DNA of 64,000 nt. Origin: Streptomyces sp. ISL-66 (GTDB taxonomy: Bacteria > Actinomycetota > Actinomycetes > Streptomycetales > Streptomycetaceae). The DNA lies in the NCBI RefSeq assembly GCF_018614135.1, contig NZ_JAGGOW010000031.1, positions 1-64,000 on the forward strand, read 5' to 3'. This document shows, piece after piece, positions 54,973 to 64,000 of this stretch. The notes beneath the pieces were generated by a model that did no database searches, was not told the DNA's origin, and saw only the letters and a program-made list of their open reading frames with translations. The translations under genes were made by a program, and so were the position numbers. Every line of letters starts with the position of its first letter. Position 1 is the stretch's first letter.

Positions 54973-55263
54973 ATGAACACCACGATCGCCGCTCTCCAGA
55001 TCCTGATCGCGCTCCCCTTCCTCAGCATCCCGCTCGTCCGCAACCGCTACGGGGCCCGTGCCCAGGCCGCCGTCGAGGCGGAGTTGAGCCGCCAGGGCGT
55101 ACGGACCACGGTCATGGCGGAGAACGGGATGCACGACGCCGGCGGGCACGAGACCTGGGCGCCGGTCGGGATCGCCCTGGCCCTGGCGGTGCCTGCCGTC
55201 GCCGGGCTCGCGGGGAGCGGATGGGCCGGGACCGTCTCCTGGACAGTCGCCGGTCCCCCTTGA
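54973..55263 (+). CDS. Small membrane protein, function unknown
   Basis: 96 residues from ATG 54973, with GAGGA nine bases upstream. An N-terminal helix (TIAALQILIALPFLSIPLV), a charged middle (RNRYGARAQAAVEAELSRQGVRTTVM) and a second helix (PVGIALALAVPAVAGLAG). GC content returns to the core level here, so this is the first gene right of the toxin island. I recognise no family. Confidence 0.6.
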   Translation: MNTTIAALQILIALPFLSIPLVRNRYGARAQAAVEAELSRQGVRTTVMAENGMHDAGGHETWAPVGIALALAVPAVAGLAGSGWAGTVSWTVAGPP

Positions 55264-55329
55264 CTTGGTGCAGAGAAGCGGGCAGCGCGGGCATCGGCAC
55301 GGAGCAGAGGGTGGCCTACGGCGGTCGGC

Positions 55330-56139
55330 ATGGCGGTGCTGGCGGCGGCCGCGACCGCAGGCGCGCTGAGCTCGCCCGCCGCCGCCGAGGGGGAGACGCC
55401 CCCGGGGCAGGTGCCGGGCCGGGTCGAGTTCCCGACGCACTGCCTGGCGCCCCAGGAGGCGGGTCTCCCGCCCGCCGACGGGCCCACCACCGCCCGGATC
55501 ACCGTGGACAACCCGGCGGCGCGCGTCGGCGACACCGTCACCGTGACCTTTTCGGTGATCAGCACCCCCGCCGTGAACCCGCTCCCCGCCGACCTGCCCG
55601 CCGACGTGCTCACCCCGACCGGGCGGGTCGTCCTCGGGGGAGCGCTGAGCGGCGAGGTCACGGTCGTGGGCGCCAAGCGCAACGCCCCCGTCGAGGCGGG
55701 CGGCGCGCTGCCGGCCGTCACCATGACGGGCACCTTCACCGTCACCGCGCCCGGCGAGATCACCCTCGCCCCGGGCGGCTACACCCTGCACACCAGCAAC
55801 CTGCTCGACCTCGACACGACGTGCGCGGCCGACGCGCCGCCGGTGCGGGACCCGGCCCAGGAGCCGGAGCCGGAGCCGGATGCGGATCCGGCGCCGAGTA
55901 CTGATCCGGCGCAGACCCCCGGTCCGGCTCCCGACACGACTCGCACCCCGGCCACCCCGGCCCCCGTCCCGGCCCCGGCGCGAGCGTCGCCGACACCGTC
56001 ACCGTCACCAACCGGACCGACCGGCCCCGCACCTTCCGCCTCTACGCCGCCGACGCCTACAACACCGCCCGCGACGGCGGCTTCGCCCCGCGCGGCCCCG
56101 ACGAACCGCGGACGGCCACCGGTGCCTGGGCGCGGCTAG
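55330..56139 (+). CDS. Secreted beta-sandwich protein with Pro-rich tail, damaged at both ends
   Basis: Reads MAVLAAAATAGALSSPAAAEG, a signal-peptide core without a normal positively charged start. The frame extends upstream to TGA 55261 with Arg/Lys codons but no start codon, so the true start may be lost. About 30-170 looks like a secreted beta-sandwich (TTARITVDNPAARVGDTVTVTFSV, LPADVLTPTGRVVLGG, TVTAPGEITLAPGGYTLHTSNLLDLDTTCA). After about 55,970 the frame becomes a Pro/Ala/Thr-rich run lying over the start of the remnant in the next frame, so the real C-terminus is uncertain. Function unknown. Confidence 0.55.
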   Translation: MAVLAAAATAGALSSPAAAEGETPPGQVPGRVEFPTHCLAPQEAGLPPADGPTTARITVDNPAARVGDTVTVTFSVISTPAVNPLPADLPADVLTPTGRVVLGGALSGEVTVVGAKRNAPVEAGGALPAVTMTGTFTVTAPGEITLAPGGYTLHTSNLLDLDTTCAADAPPVRDPAQEPEPEPDADPAPSTDPAQTPGPAPDTTRTPATPAPVPAPARASPTPSPSPTGPTGPAPSASTPPTPTTPPATAASPRAAPTNRGRPPVPGRG

Positions 56140-56561
56140 CGCAGGACCGGATCGCCGTCCCCGCCGGCCGGGCGGTCGCCGTCGGCTTCACCCTGACCGT
56201 TCCGGACCGCGCGGAGCCCGGGGACCATCCCGGAGCCATCGTGGTCCTGGAAGACCGGCCGAGCGGCACGGCCGGGCAGGGGATCGGCGTGCGGCAGGCG
56301 GTCGCCGCCCGGGTGTACCTCCGGGTCACCGGCCGCATCGCTCCCGCCCTCGCCGTCGAGGACCTCCGCGTCACCGCGGGAGGCGCCGGCGGCGCGGAGA
56401 TCTCGTACACGCTGCACAACGTCGGGAACGTCACCCTCCGCCCCCGGGCCACCGCCGGCCATGCCGCGCACCCCGCTCTGAACGGCCTCCTGGCGGCCGC
56501 CCTCGCGCTCCTGGCGGCGGCCTGGTCGGCGCTGGGAGCCGCATCGGGGAGAATGGCCCGT
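55975..56561 (+). pseudogene. Remnant of a DUF916-like surface protein, in frame with era
   Basis: Starting near 55975, a different frame encodes ASVADTVTVTNRTDRPRTFRLYAADAYNT, DGGFAPRGPDEPRTATGAWARLAQDRIAVPAG, FTLTVPDRAEPGDHPGAIVVLEDRPS, AARVYLRVTG and AEISYTLHNVGNVTLRPRA, the pattern of DUF916/WxL-type surface proteins. It has no start of its own and lacks the usual later part. It ends in a membrane-helix-like LLAAALALLAAAWSAL and runs without a stop directly into era. A deletion joining two neighbouring genes is the simplest explanation. Confidence 0.55.
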
Positions 56562-57503
56562 ATGAGCGATCGTTCCCCCGAGACCACCAGCCCGCACCGT
56601 GCGGGCTTCGCATGCTTCGTCGGCCGCCCCAACGCGGGGAAGTCGACCCTGACCAACGCGCTCGTGGGCACCAAGGTCGCGATCACCTCCAACCGGCCGC
56701 AGACCACCCGCCACACGGTCCGCGGCATCGTGCACCGCCCCGACGCCCAGCTCGTCCTGGTAGACACGCCCGGCCTGCACAAGCCGCGCACGCTGCTCGG
56801 CGAGCGACTCAACGACGTCGTGCGCGCGACCTGGTCCGAGGTCGACGTCATCGGCTTCTGCCTGCCCGCCGACCAGAAGCTCGGCCCCGGCGACAAGTTC
56901 ATCATCAAGGAGCTCGCGGGGATCAAGAAGACCCCCAAGATCGCCATCATCACGAAGACCGACCTCGTCGAGTCCAAGGTGGTGGGCGAGCAGCTCATCG
57001 CCGTCCACCAGCTCGCCGAGGAGCTGGGCTTCGAGTGGGCCGAGATCGTCCCCGTCTCGGCGGTCGGCGACAGCCAGGTCCAGCTGCTGGCGGACCTGAT
57101 CGCGCCGATGCTGCCGAAGAGCCCGCCGCTGTACCCGGAGGGCGACCTCACCGACGAGCCCGAGATGGTGATGGTCGCGGAGCTGATCCGCGAGGCCGCG
57201 CTGGAAGGCGTACGGGACGAGCTCCCGCACTCCATCGCCGTCGTCGTCGAGGAGATGATCCCCCGCGAGAACCGGCCGGCGGACCGCCCGCTGCTGGACA
57301 TCCACGCGAACCTGTACATCGAGCGGCCCAGCCAGAAGGGCATCATCATCGGCCCGAAGGGCGCCCGCCTGAAGGAGGTCGGGATGAAGTCGCGCAAGCA
57401 CATCGAGGCGCTGCTCGGCACTCCGGTCTTCCTCGACCTGCACGTGAAGGTCGCCAAGGACTGGCAGCGCGACCCCAAGCAGCTCCGCAAACTGGGTTTC
57501 TGA
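56562..57503 (+). CDS. era: GTPase Era
   Basis: Essential ribosome assembly GTPase. 313 residues from ATG 56562 (GGGGAG about ten bases upstream). G1 GRPNAGKST, switch region TTRHTVRG, G3 DTPGLH, G4 TKTDLV are present. The C-terminal KH domain has IIIGPKGARLKEVGMKSRKHIEALLGTPVFLDLHVKVAKDWQRD. The frame is continuous with the remnant upstream, so a longer fusion product is formally possible, but conservation begins at HRAGFACFVGRPNAGKS. In most relatives era follows the cytidine-deaminase-like gene closely; here about 9 kb separate them. Confidence 0.97.
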   Translation: MSDRSPETTSPHRAGFACFVGRPNAGKSTLTNALVGTKVAITSNRPQTTRHTVRGIVHRPDAQLVLVDTPGLHKPRTLLGERLNDVVRATWSEVDVIGFCLPADQKLGPGDKFIIKELAGIKKTPKIAIITKTDLVESKVVGEQLIAVHQLAEELGFEWAEIVPVSAVGDSQVQLLADLIAPMLPKSPPLYPEGDLTDEPEMVMVAELIREAALEGVRDELPHSIAVVVEEMIPRENRPADRPLLDIHANLYIERPSQKGIIIGPKGARLKEVGMKSRKHIEALLGTPVFLDLHVKVAKDWQRDPKQLRKLGF

Positions 57504-57531
57504 CCTTTCGACGCGTGCGGTCGCCCGCCTC

Positions 57532-58191
57532 CTAGGGGAGCCGCCGCACCTTCACCGCGTTGTCCGTACGGGTCCCGGGCCGGCCGTCAGGCTGGTTCTG
57601 GACCCGTACGTGTTCCTCCGCGAGCAGCACCTCCCAGGCGCCGGGCTCCAGCTCCAGCTGGTCGAGGACCTCGTCGGGCGTGGGGAAGGCCACCTGCGGG
57701 CGGTCCTCCTGCCAGGGCGCCCAGCCCGCGTGCCCGACGACCAGCAGGATCCCGCCGGGGGCCACGGCCGCGGCGGCCCGGCGCAGGACCGCCCCGCGCG
57801 GGAACGCGCCGAAGGTGTGCAGGAAGCAGGCGGAGACCAGGTCGTACTCCCCGGCGGGGAAGGACTCCGCGAGGTCGTGCCGCTCCCACTCGGTGCGGTC
57901 CGCGACCCCGGCTTCGCCAGCACGGGCCGCCGCCCGCTCCAGGGCGACCCCGGAAATGTCCGTGCCGGTGACCCGCCAGCCCCGCCGCGCGAGCCACACG
58001 GCGTCGCCGCCCTCGCCGCAGCCGAGATCGAGGGCCCGTCCCGGGGCGAGTGAGGCGGCTTCCCGGGCCAGCACGGCGTTGGCGTCGCCGCTCCAGACCT
58101 CCTCGCTCTCGCGGTAGCGGGTGTCCCAGTACTCCTCGCCCACGAAATCGGCGGCGGCCTCGGGGGAGCGGTGCTGGTGCTCGTGCGACAT
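57532..58191 (-). CDS. Class I SAM-dependent methyltransferase
   Basis: 219 residues from ATG 58191 (AAGAGGAAG upstream). DFVGEEYWDTRYRESEEVWSGDANAVL is followed by motif I ALDLGCGEGGDAVWLARRGWRVTGTDIS, EWERHDLAESFPAGEYDLVSACFLHTF and VAPGGILLVVGHAGWAPW. It resembles the TehB/thiopurine-type small-molecule methyltransferases. Substrate unknown. The frame continues open upstream but without similarity. The ends of era and this gene converge with 28 bases between. Confidence 0.9.
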   Translation of the reverse strand: MSHEHQHRSPEAAADFVGEEYWDTRYRESEEVWSGDANAVLAREAASLAPGRALDLGCGEGGDAVWLARRGWRVTGTDISGVALERAAARAGEAGVADRTEWERHDLAESFPAGEYDLVSACFLHTFGAFPRGAVLRRAAAAVAPGGILLVVGHAGWAPWQEDRPQVAFPTPDEVLDQLELEPGAWEVLLAEEHVRVQNQPDGRPGTRTDNAVKVRRLP

Positions 58192-58367
58192 GGGACTTCC
58201 TCTTCCGGTCGGTACGGATGCCTGGCGCCCCCGATGCTCCGCCCCCCGTCCCGCCCCGGCCGAACAACCTTGCCGTTCCGGCAAAAACAGATGTCCAGCC
58301 GGCCCTCGTGTCCCTCCCCCTCCCGGTACCGGGCACCGAGCGGCGGGCTTCCCCCGCGGTGAGCGGC

Positions 58368-59243
58368 CTACAGAGGGCGGTCCGCGATCAGGGCCGTGCC
58401 CGCCCGGCGGAAGCCGAGGCGGGCGTAGATGCGGGCCACGTCCTCGTCGCCGGCCGAGAGGAAGACCGTGCGGGCTCCGCGGTCCAGGGCGTCGGCGACC
58501 AGGGCCGCCGTCACCGCGAGGGCCAGGCCCCGGCGGCGGGCCGAGGGAAGGGTGCCGACGCCCACGACCTCCGTGACGTCGCCGACCGGGAGGTGCTGGC
58601 CGGAACACAGCACCACGCCGTCGCTGACGGCGGCCGCCAGCGCGGTGCGGCCCGACGCGATCATCCCGGACACCCGGAGCCGTCGGCCCTCCGAGGCCGG
58701 GTTCCGCTCCGCCACCGCGAGTTCGGCCGGGCCCGCCTCGCCCACCGCCGTGCCCGGCGCGGCGAAGGCCAGCATCGGTACCGTCACGGCCGCCCGGAGC
58801 AGCGGGTCGGCCGCGCCGAGCACGCGTACCTCCGGATGCGCGGGGATCCGTACCGCCGAGGTGTCCAGCACCATCAGCGGATGTTCGTGGACCCGCAGTC
58901 CGGCGGCCCGTACCGCGCCCCGCAGGGAGGGGGTGGTTTCGGCCACCCACTCGAAGGACTCCGGGACCTTCAGCTCCCGCTGCCGGGCCAGCACGCGTTC
59001 CACGTCCGCCACCGAGATCTCGGCGGGACCGGCGGGACCGGCGTGGCCGGCGTGGCCGTCGCCTCCGCCGGCCGGCGCGAGCGCGGGGCGGGCGTAGTAC
59101 GGCCAGCCCGCGGACTCCTGGACGAAGAGCGTCAGCGGACCGAAGTCCTCGACCCGGGCACCGCCCGCGCGGGGAGCCGTGTCGTAGTAGCGCTCCAGCT
59201 CGGGCAGCAGCGGGTCACAAGGGGAGGGGAAGCTCGTGGTCAT
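58368..59243 (-). CDS. GNAT family N-acetyltransferase
   Basis: 291 residues from ATG 59243. The catalytic acetyl-CoA fold is in the C-terminal part: LRVSGMIASGRTALAAAVSDGVVLCSGQHLPVGDVTEVVGVGTLPSARRRGLALAVTAALVADALDRGARTVFLSAGDEDVARIYARLGFRRAGTALI, with the RRRGLA pyrophosphate-binding loop. About 1-150 is an additional domain seen in longer GNAT proteins of actinobacteria. Target unknown. A 20-bp stem terminator lies 18 bases upstream, isolating it from the protease operon. Confidence 0.9.
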   Translation of the reverse strand: MTTSFPSPCDPLLPELERYYDTAPRAGGARVEDFGPLTLFVQESAGWPYYARPALAPAGGGDGHAGHAGPAGPAEISVADVERVLARQRELKVPESFEWVAETTPSLRGAVRAAGLRVHEHPLMVLDTSAVRIPAHPEVRVLGAADPLLRAAVTVPMLAFAAPGTAVGEAGPAELAVAERNPASEGRRLRVSGMIASGRTALAAAVSDGVVLCSGQHLPVGDVTEVVGVGTLPSARRRGLALAVTAALVADALDRGARTVFLSAGDEDVARIYARLGFRRAGTALIADRPL

Positions 59244-59260
59244 CCGGCCATCAAAGCAAA

Positions 59261-59306
59261 GCGGCGGCGTCCGGGCACCCGGTTGAGGGTGCCCGGACGC
59301 CGCCGC
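59261..59306 (-). terminator. Terminator of the M4 protease-emfourin operon
   Basis: A perfect 20-bp stem (arms 59261-59280 and 59287-59306) with loop GGTTGA. It follows the emfourin-like gene on the minus strand and precedes the GNAT start. Confidence 0.85.
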
Positions 59307-59361
59307 GCGGCAGCCGTCCGCGAGCCTTTTCGGCGCCGCTCAGCTGCCCCTCAAGCGCCGC

Positions 59362-59631
59362 TCAGGCGCCCTCCTTCAGCACGCGGGAGATCAGTGCCCG
59401 CTGCGCCTGCGACAGGTTCGGTTCCTCGCAGGAGACCGTCCGTCCGTCCACCGTGATCCGGTACGAGAACCCGTCCCGGATCCGGTCCGCCGGATCGCCC
59501 GCCGGAGCGGGCCGCAGGGCCAGGTGGGCCAGGGCCTGCCAATCGGCCGCGTCGGGAAAGCCCGAGGTGTCCACCTCGGCCCGCCGCTCGATCCCGGCGA
59601 AGCCGCCCGTCCGCACCACCCGTATCCGCAT
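59362..59631 (-). CDS. Emfourin-type protealysin inhibitor
   Basis: 89 residues: MRIRVVRTGGFAGIERRAEVD start, then LAHLALRPAPAGDPADRIRDGFSYRITVDGRTVSCEEPNLSQAQRALISRVLKEG. Emfourins are small proteins encoded next to M4 protealysin-like peptidases and inhibit them by inserting into the active site. The gene starts nine bases after the stop of such a peptidase, the canonical arrangement. It would protect the cell from the protease before release. Confidence 0.85.
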   Translation of the reverse strand: MRIRVVRTGGFAGIERRAEVDTSGFPDAADWQALAHLALRPAPAGDPADRIRDGFSYRITVDGRTVSCEEPNLSQAQRALISRVLKEGA

Positions 59632-59640
59632 ACCGCCTTC

Positions 59641-60705
59641 CTACCCCAGGCCGACGGTCGACCAAGCCTTCTGCAGCGCCTGGTGTTCCGGGCCGCCCTC
59701 CCCGTACCGGGCCACGGCCGCGGCCACCGTCAGCCCGGCGAAGTCCGCGAAGTCGGCGTTCTGGGCCAGTTCCCCGCCGGTCAGGGTGTCGAACCAGATC
59801 TGTCCCGCCCGCTCCCACGCCTTGCCGCCGAGCTCGCTCGCCACGATGTAGAAGGCGTGGTTGGGGATGCCGGAATTGATGTGCACGCCGCCGTTGTCGC
59901 GGGAGGTGCGGACGTAGCCGTCCATCGTCGCGGGCTGCGGGTCCTTGCCGAGCTCGTCGTCCTCGTACGCCGTCCCGGGTGCCTTCATCGACCGCAGGGC
60001 CATGCCGCTGTCGACGTCCGGCCCGAGCAGTCCGGCGCCGATCAGCCAGTCGGCCTCCTCGGCGGTCTGGGACAGCGAGTACTGCTTGATGAGGGAGCCG
60101 AAGACGTCGGACATGGACTCGTTGAGCGCGCCCGACTGGTCGTGATAGGCGAGGTTGGCGGTGTACTGGGTGACCCCGTGGGTCAGCTCGTGCCCGATGA
60201 CGTCGACGGAGACGGTGAAATCGAGGAAGAGGTCCCCGTCCCCGTCGCCGAAGACCATCTGGCTGCCGTCCCAGAAGGCGTTGTTGTACAGCCGGTCGTA
60301 GTGGACGGTGGCGTTCAGCGGCAGGCCGGCATCGTCGATGGAATGACGCCCGAAGGCCTTCAGGTAAAGCTCGAAGGTGGCCCCGAGCCCGGCGTAGGCA
60401 CGGTTGACGCTGGCGTCCTTGGTGGCGTCCCCGCCTTCGCCGCGGACCTTCTTGCCGGGCAGCCGGGTGTGGTGCTGGGCGTCGTAGACGGTGCGCTCGG
60501 GCGTCTCGGAAACCGTTTCGCCCGCGGGCGGGAGGACGGACAGCTGGCGGCGGACGCGGTGCGAGGCGTCCAGCTCCAGGGTGTGCCGGGCGGCGGCCGC
60601 GCGGGCGGGGTCCTCGGACCGGGCGATCTTGTCCAGGAGGTGCGGCGGCACCACGGTGCAGAAGACGGGGTGGCGGTGGGCGTGGGAGGCATCCATGCCC
60701 GGCAA
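59641..60705 (-). CDS. M4 family metallopeptidase, protealysin-like
   Basis: 354 residues. A short propeptide carries HPVFCTVVPPHLLDKIARSED, the PPL-type motif of protealysin-like enzymes. The zinc site is VIGHELTHGVTQYTANL (about 169-173), and the third ligand is in SGALNESMSDVFGSLI. NGGVHINSGIPNHAFYIVASELGG contains the substrate-side histidine. There is no signal peptide, so export, if any, is non-classical, as noted for this family. ATG 60705 or 60696. Forms an operon with the emfourin-type inhibitor downstream. Confidence 0.93.
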   Translation of the reverse strand: MPGMDASHAHRHPVFCTVVPPHLLDKIARSEDPARAAAARHTLELDASHRVRRQLSVLPPAGETVSETPERTVYDAQHHTRLPGKKVRGEGGDATKDASVNRAYAGLGATFELYLKAFGRHSIDDAGLPLNATVHYDRLYNNAFWDGSQMVFGDGDGDLFLDFTVSVDVIGHELTHGVTQYTANLAYHDQSGALNESMSDVFGSLIKQYSLSQTAEEADWLIGAGLLGPDVDSGMALRSMKAPGTAYEDDELGKDPQPATMDGYVRTSRDNGGVHINSGIPNHAFYIVASELGGKAWERAGQIWFDTLTGGELAQNADFADFAGLTVAAAVARYGEGGPEHQALQKAWSTVGLG

Positions 60706-60824
60706 TGTGGCAGTCCGTCACCTCTGTGTCACTAGCAGCGACCATGATTCATTCGGTTGTGTGGACGGAGCTGCCAACCCGAGGGAGGGCAAAATGAGGT
60801 GTAGCTCACAAAGAGGGCAAAACG

Positions 60825-60836
60825 GACCCGTGGGTC
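60825..60836 (+). promoter_or_regulatory. Palindrome upstream of the leuA leader
   Basis: GACCC GT GGGTC, a perfect five-base dyad with a two-base centre, four bases before CATACT (60840-60845), which may be a -10 box. A candidate repressor site for leuA. The regulator is unknown. The 337 bases between the protease and leuA (60706-61042) otherwise hold the leader and attenuator. Confidence 0.35.
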
Positions 60837-60892
60837 TTGCATACTGAAACAGGTCCCCGCGTACGACGCGGCTCGGTTAGGCTCGGCCCATC

Positions 60893-62806
<1,914 letters not shown>

Positions 62807-62842
62807 TCCCCGTCCGGCTGACCGGCTAGCGCACGCGCGGTC

Positions 62843-62880
62843 CGGAACCCCGCTCCTCCTCCCGGAGGGGCGGGGTTCCG
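62843..62880 (+). terminator. Terminator after leuA
   Basis: An 11-bp perfect stem CGGAACCCCGC with its complement, 16-base loop, 37 bases after the leuA stop. Confidence 0.75.
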
Positions 62881-63078
62881 CCCCTTTCCGGGGCCCCCGG
62901 CTTGGGCGCTCCGGCAGCCTCCGGCAGGCCTCCGGCGGGGGCGTGCGCGGGGGGCGCAGATCGGCCAAGTACGGGGCTCCGGAGGATGTTGTCCTGTCAC
63001 ACTGCTGACGCATCCTCACTGATGTGGCTAACATCACGCCAACCCGGCGATGTTGCCGGAAGGTTACGGAGGTGCGAC

Positions 63079-63774
63079 GTGCTGCCAGTTCGGGGTGGGG
63101 ACGGCCGGAAGCTGACGGTCTGGGGCATCCGCACCACCTGGAGCACCGTGGGGGACGGGGAGTTCTTCTGCCCCGACTGCGGTGGCGACCGCAATTACCG
63201 CCGTCGCACGGGGCGCCGCCGGTTCACCGTCCTCGGGGTGCCGTTGCTGCCGCGCGGGCAGGCCGGTCCCGTCGTCGAATGCCAGGGCTGTCGGGAGCGC
63301 TTCTCCACCGACATCCTCGACCACCTCACCACCACCCGCTTCTCCGCCCTGCTGCGCGACGCCGTGCACACGGTGACGCTGGCCGTGCTGGCCGCCGGCG
63401 GTACGGCCTCGCGCAGCGCCCTGGAGGCCGCCGTGGGCGCCGTACGGTCCGCCGGGTTCCAGGACTGCACCGAGGAGCAGCTGGAGTCCCTGGTGGACGC
63501 GCTGGCCACGGACGAGGGGCGGCTCGGCCTCTACGACGGCCCCGACTGCTGCGGGGCCGCGCTCTCGATCGAGCTGCACGAAGCCCTCGAACCCCTCGCG
63601 CCGCACCTGGCCGCGCCGGGGCGCGAATCGATCCTGCTGCAGGGCGCGCGCGTCGCGCTGGCGGACGGCCCGTACATCCCCGCGGAGCGCGAGGTGCTGG
63701 CCACGGTGGGCGCGGCGCTGCGGATCGACGCGGACGAGGTGGCGCGGCTCCTGTCGGCGGTCCGGGCGCCGTAG
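63079..63774 (+). CDS. TerB family tellurite resistance-like protein with zinc ribbon
   Basis: 231 residues from GTG 63079, with GGAGG six bases upstream. About 25-75 has two CxxC pairs (FFCPDCGGDRNY and VECQGCRERF) forming a zinc ribbon. About 85-231 is helical and matches the TerB pattern (AVHTVTLAVLAAGGTASRSALEAAVGAVRSAG, LQGARVALADGPYIPAEREVLATVGAALRIDADEVARLL). TerB proteins bind metal and belong to stress-related tellurite systems; no other ter gene is nearby. The 226 bases after it show no gene or clear signal. Confidence 0.88.
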   Translation: MLPVRGGDGRKLTVWGIRTTWSTVGDGEFFCPDCGGDRNYRRRTGRRRFTVLGVPLLPRGQAGPVVECQGCRERFSTDILDHLTTTRFSALLRDAVHTVTLAVLAAGGTASRSALEAAVGAVRSAGFQDCTEEQLESLVDALATDEGRLGLYDGPDCCGAALSIELHEALEPLAPHLAAPGRESILLQGARVALADGPYIPAEREVLATVGAALRIDADEVARLLSAVRAP

Positions 63775-64000
63775 CGGCCGCGCTGACGGCTTCCTGCGCC
63801 GTCACGGCGCCCGACCCGGGGCTCGACACAGGCAAAAACGGCACATTTCGAGGTAACAATCCGGCCTCGCGTCCGAAAATCCGCCGCGGAGGCGTTCCGC
63901 CCGTGCGGCATGCTTCCGCCATGTGGACAGCCGGAGATGCGTCCGTCCACTTGCGCGCCTGAACGGCGGCGAAGTGTTAACCCGCAGGTCACGCCGTGGG

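Noticed and set aside
63775-64000. Further gene at the right edge
   Set aside because: Open frames here have no start signal or recognisable motif; the stretch looks intergenic.

Overview
The window is a GC-rich actinobacterial chromosome segment, almost certainly Streptomyces. Third codon positions are nearly always G or C, GTG starts are common, and the gene order (proB-proA, nadD-LCP-rsfS, leuS, comEA-comEC-holA, rpsT/lepA, hemW, hrcA-dnaJ, rsmE, phoH-ybeY, era, leuA) is the conserved housekeeping backbone of that genus. The extreme GC content also leaves long open frames antisense to almost every gene; I treat these as shadows.

Layout. 1-5.8 kb: cell-surface glycopolymer genes (GT4, a GT2/CDP-glycerol glycerophosphotransferase fusion, a GT2 and GtrA pair). 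5.9-9 kb: proline synthesis. 9.1-15 kb: two related membrane proteins, an M48 protease, nadD and an LCP-family ligase. 15-20 kb: rsfS, a histidine phosphatase that seems to need a CTG start, two identical tRNA-Ala(GGC) genes, and leuS behind a three-leucine leader peptide and terminator. 20-30 kb: DegV, ComEA/ComEC, YceI, holA, rpsT, lepA. 30-40 kb: acyl-CoA ligase, hemW, DUF3097, MBL hydrolase, CIRCE-controlled hrcA-dnaJ, nitronate monooxygenase, rsmE. 40-50 kb: HIT, RNase Z-like, PfkB kinase, phoH carrying a 357-residue intein with a LAGLIDADG endonuclease, ybeY, CNNM/CorC, small proteins, and a divergent MFS/AraC pair. 54.9-64 kb: a decayed secreted-protein locus, era, methyltransferase, GNAT, an M4 protease with an emfourin-type inhibitor, leuA behind a four-leucine leader, and a TerB protein.

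The clearest accessory region is 50.2-54.8 kb. A truncated integrase start lies at its left edge. The rest runs on the minus strand: two WXG100-type proteins, a frameshifted secreted toxin with an RNase A-like C-terminus, its presumed immunity gene, then orphan toxin-tip fragments each followed by an immunity gene (two paralogues of one unknown family and one CdiI-type). This is the architecture of a polymorphic toxin locus that diversifies by tip replacement, with the present full toxin apparently broken.

The best candidates for new biology are this toxin array with its unnamed immunity family, the leucine-leader attenuator in front of leuS (mirroring the one at leuA), and the phoH intein. 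Nothing was searched against a database; all family names come from motif recognition.
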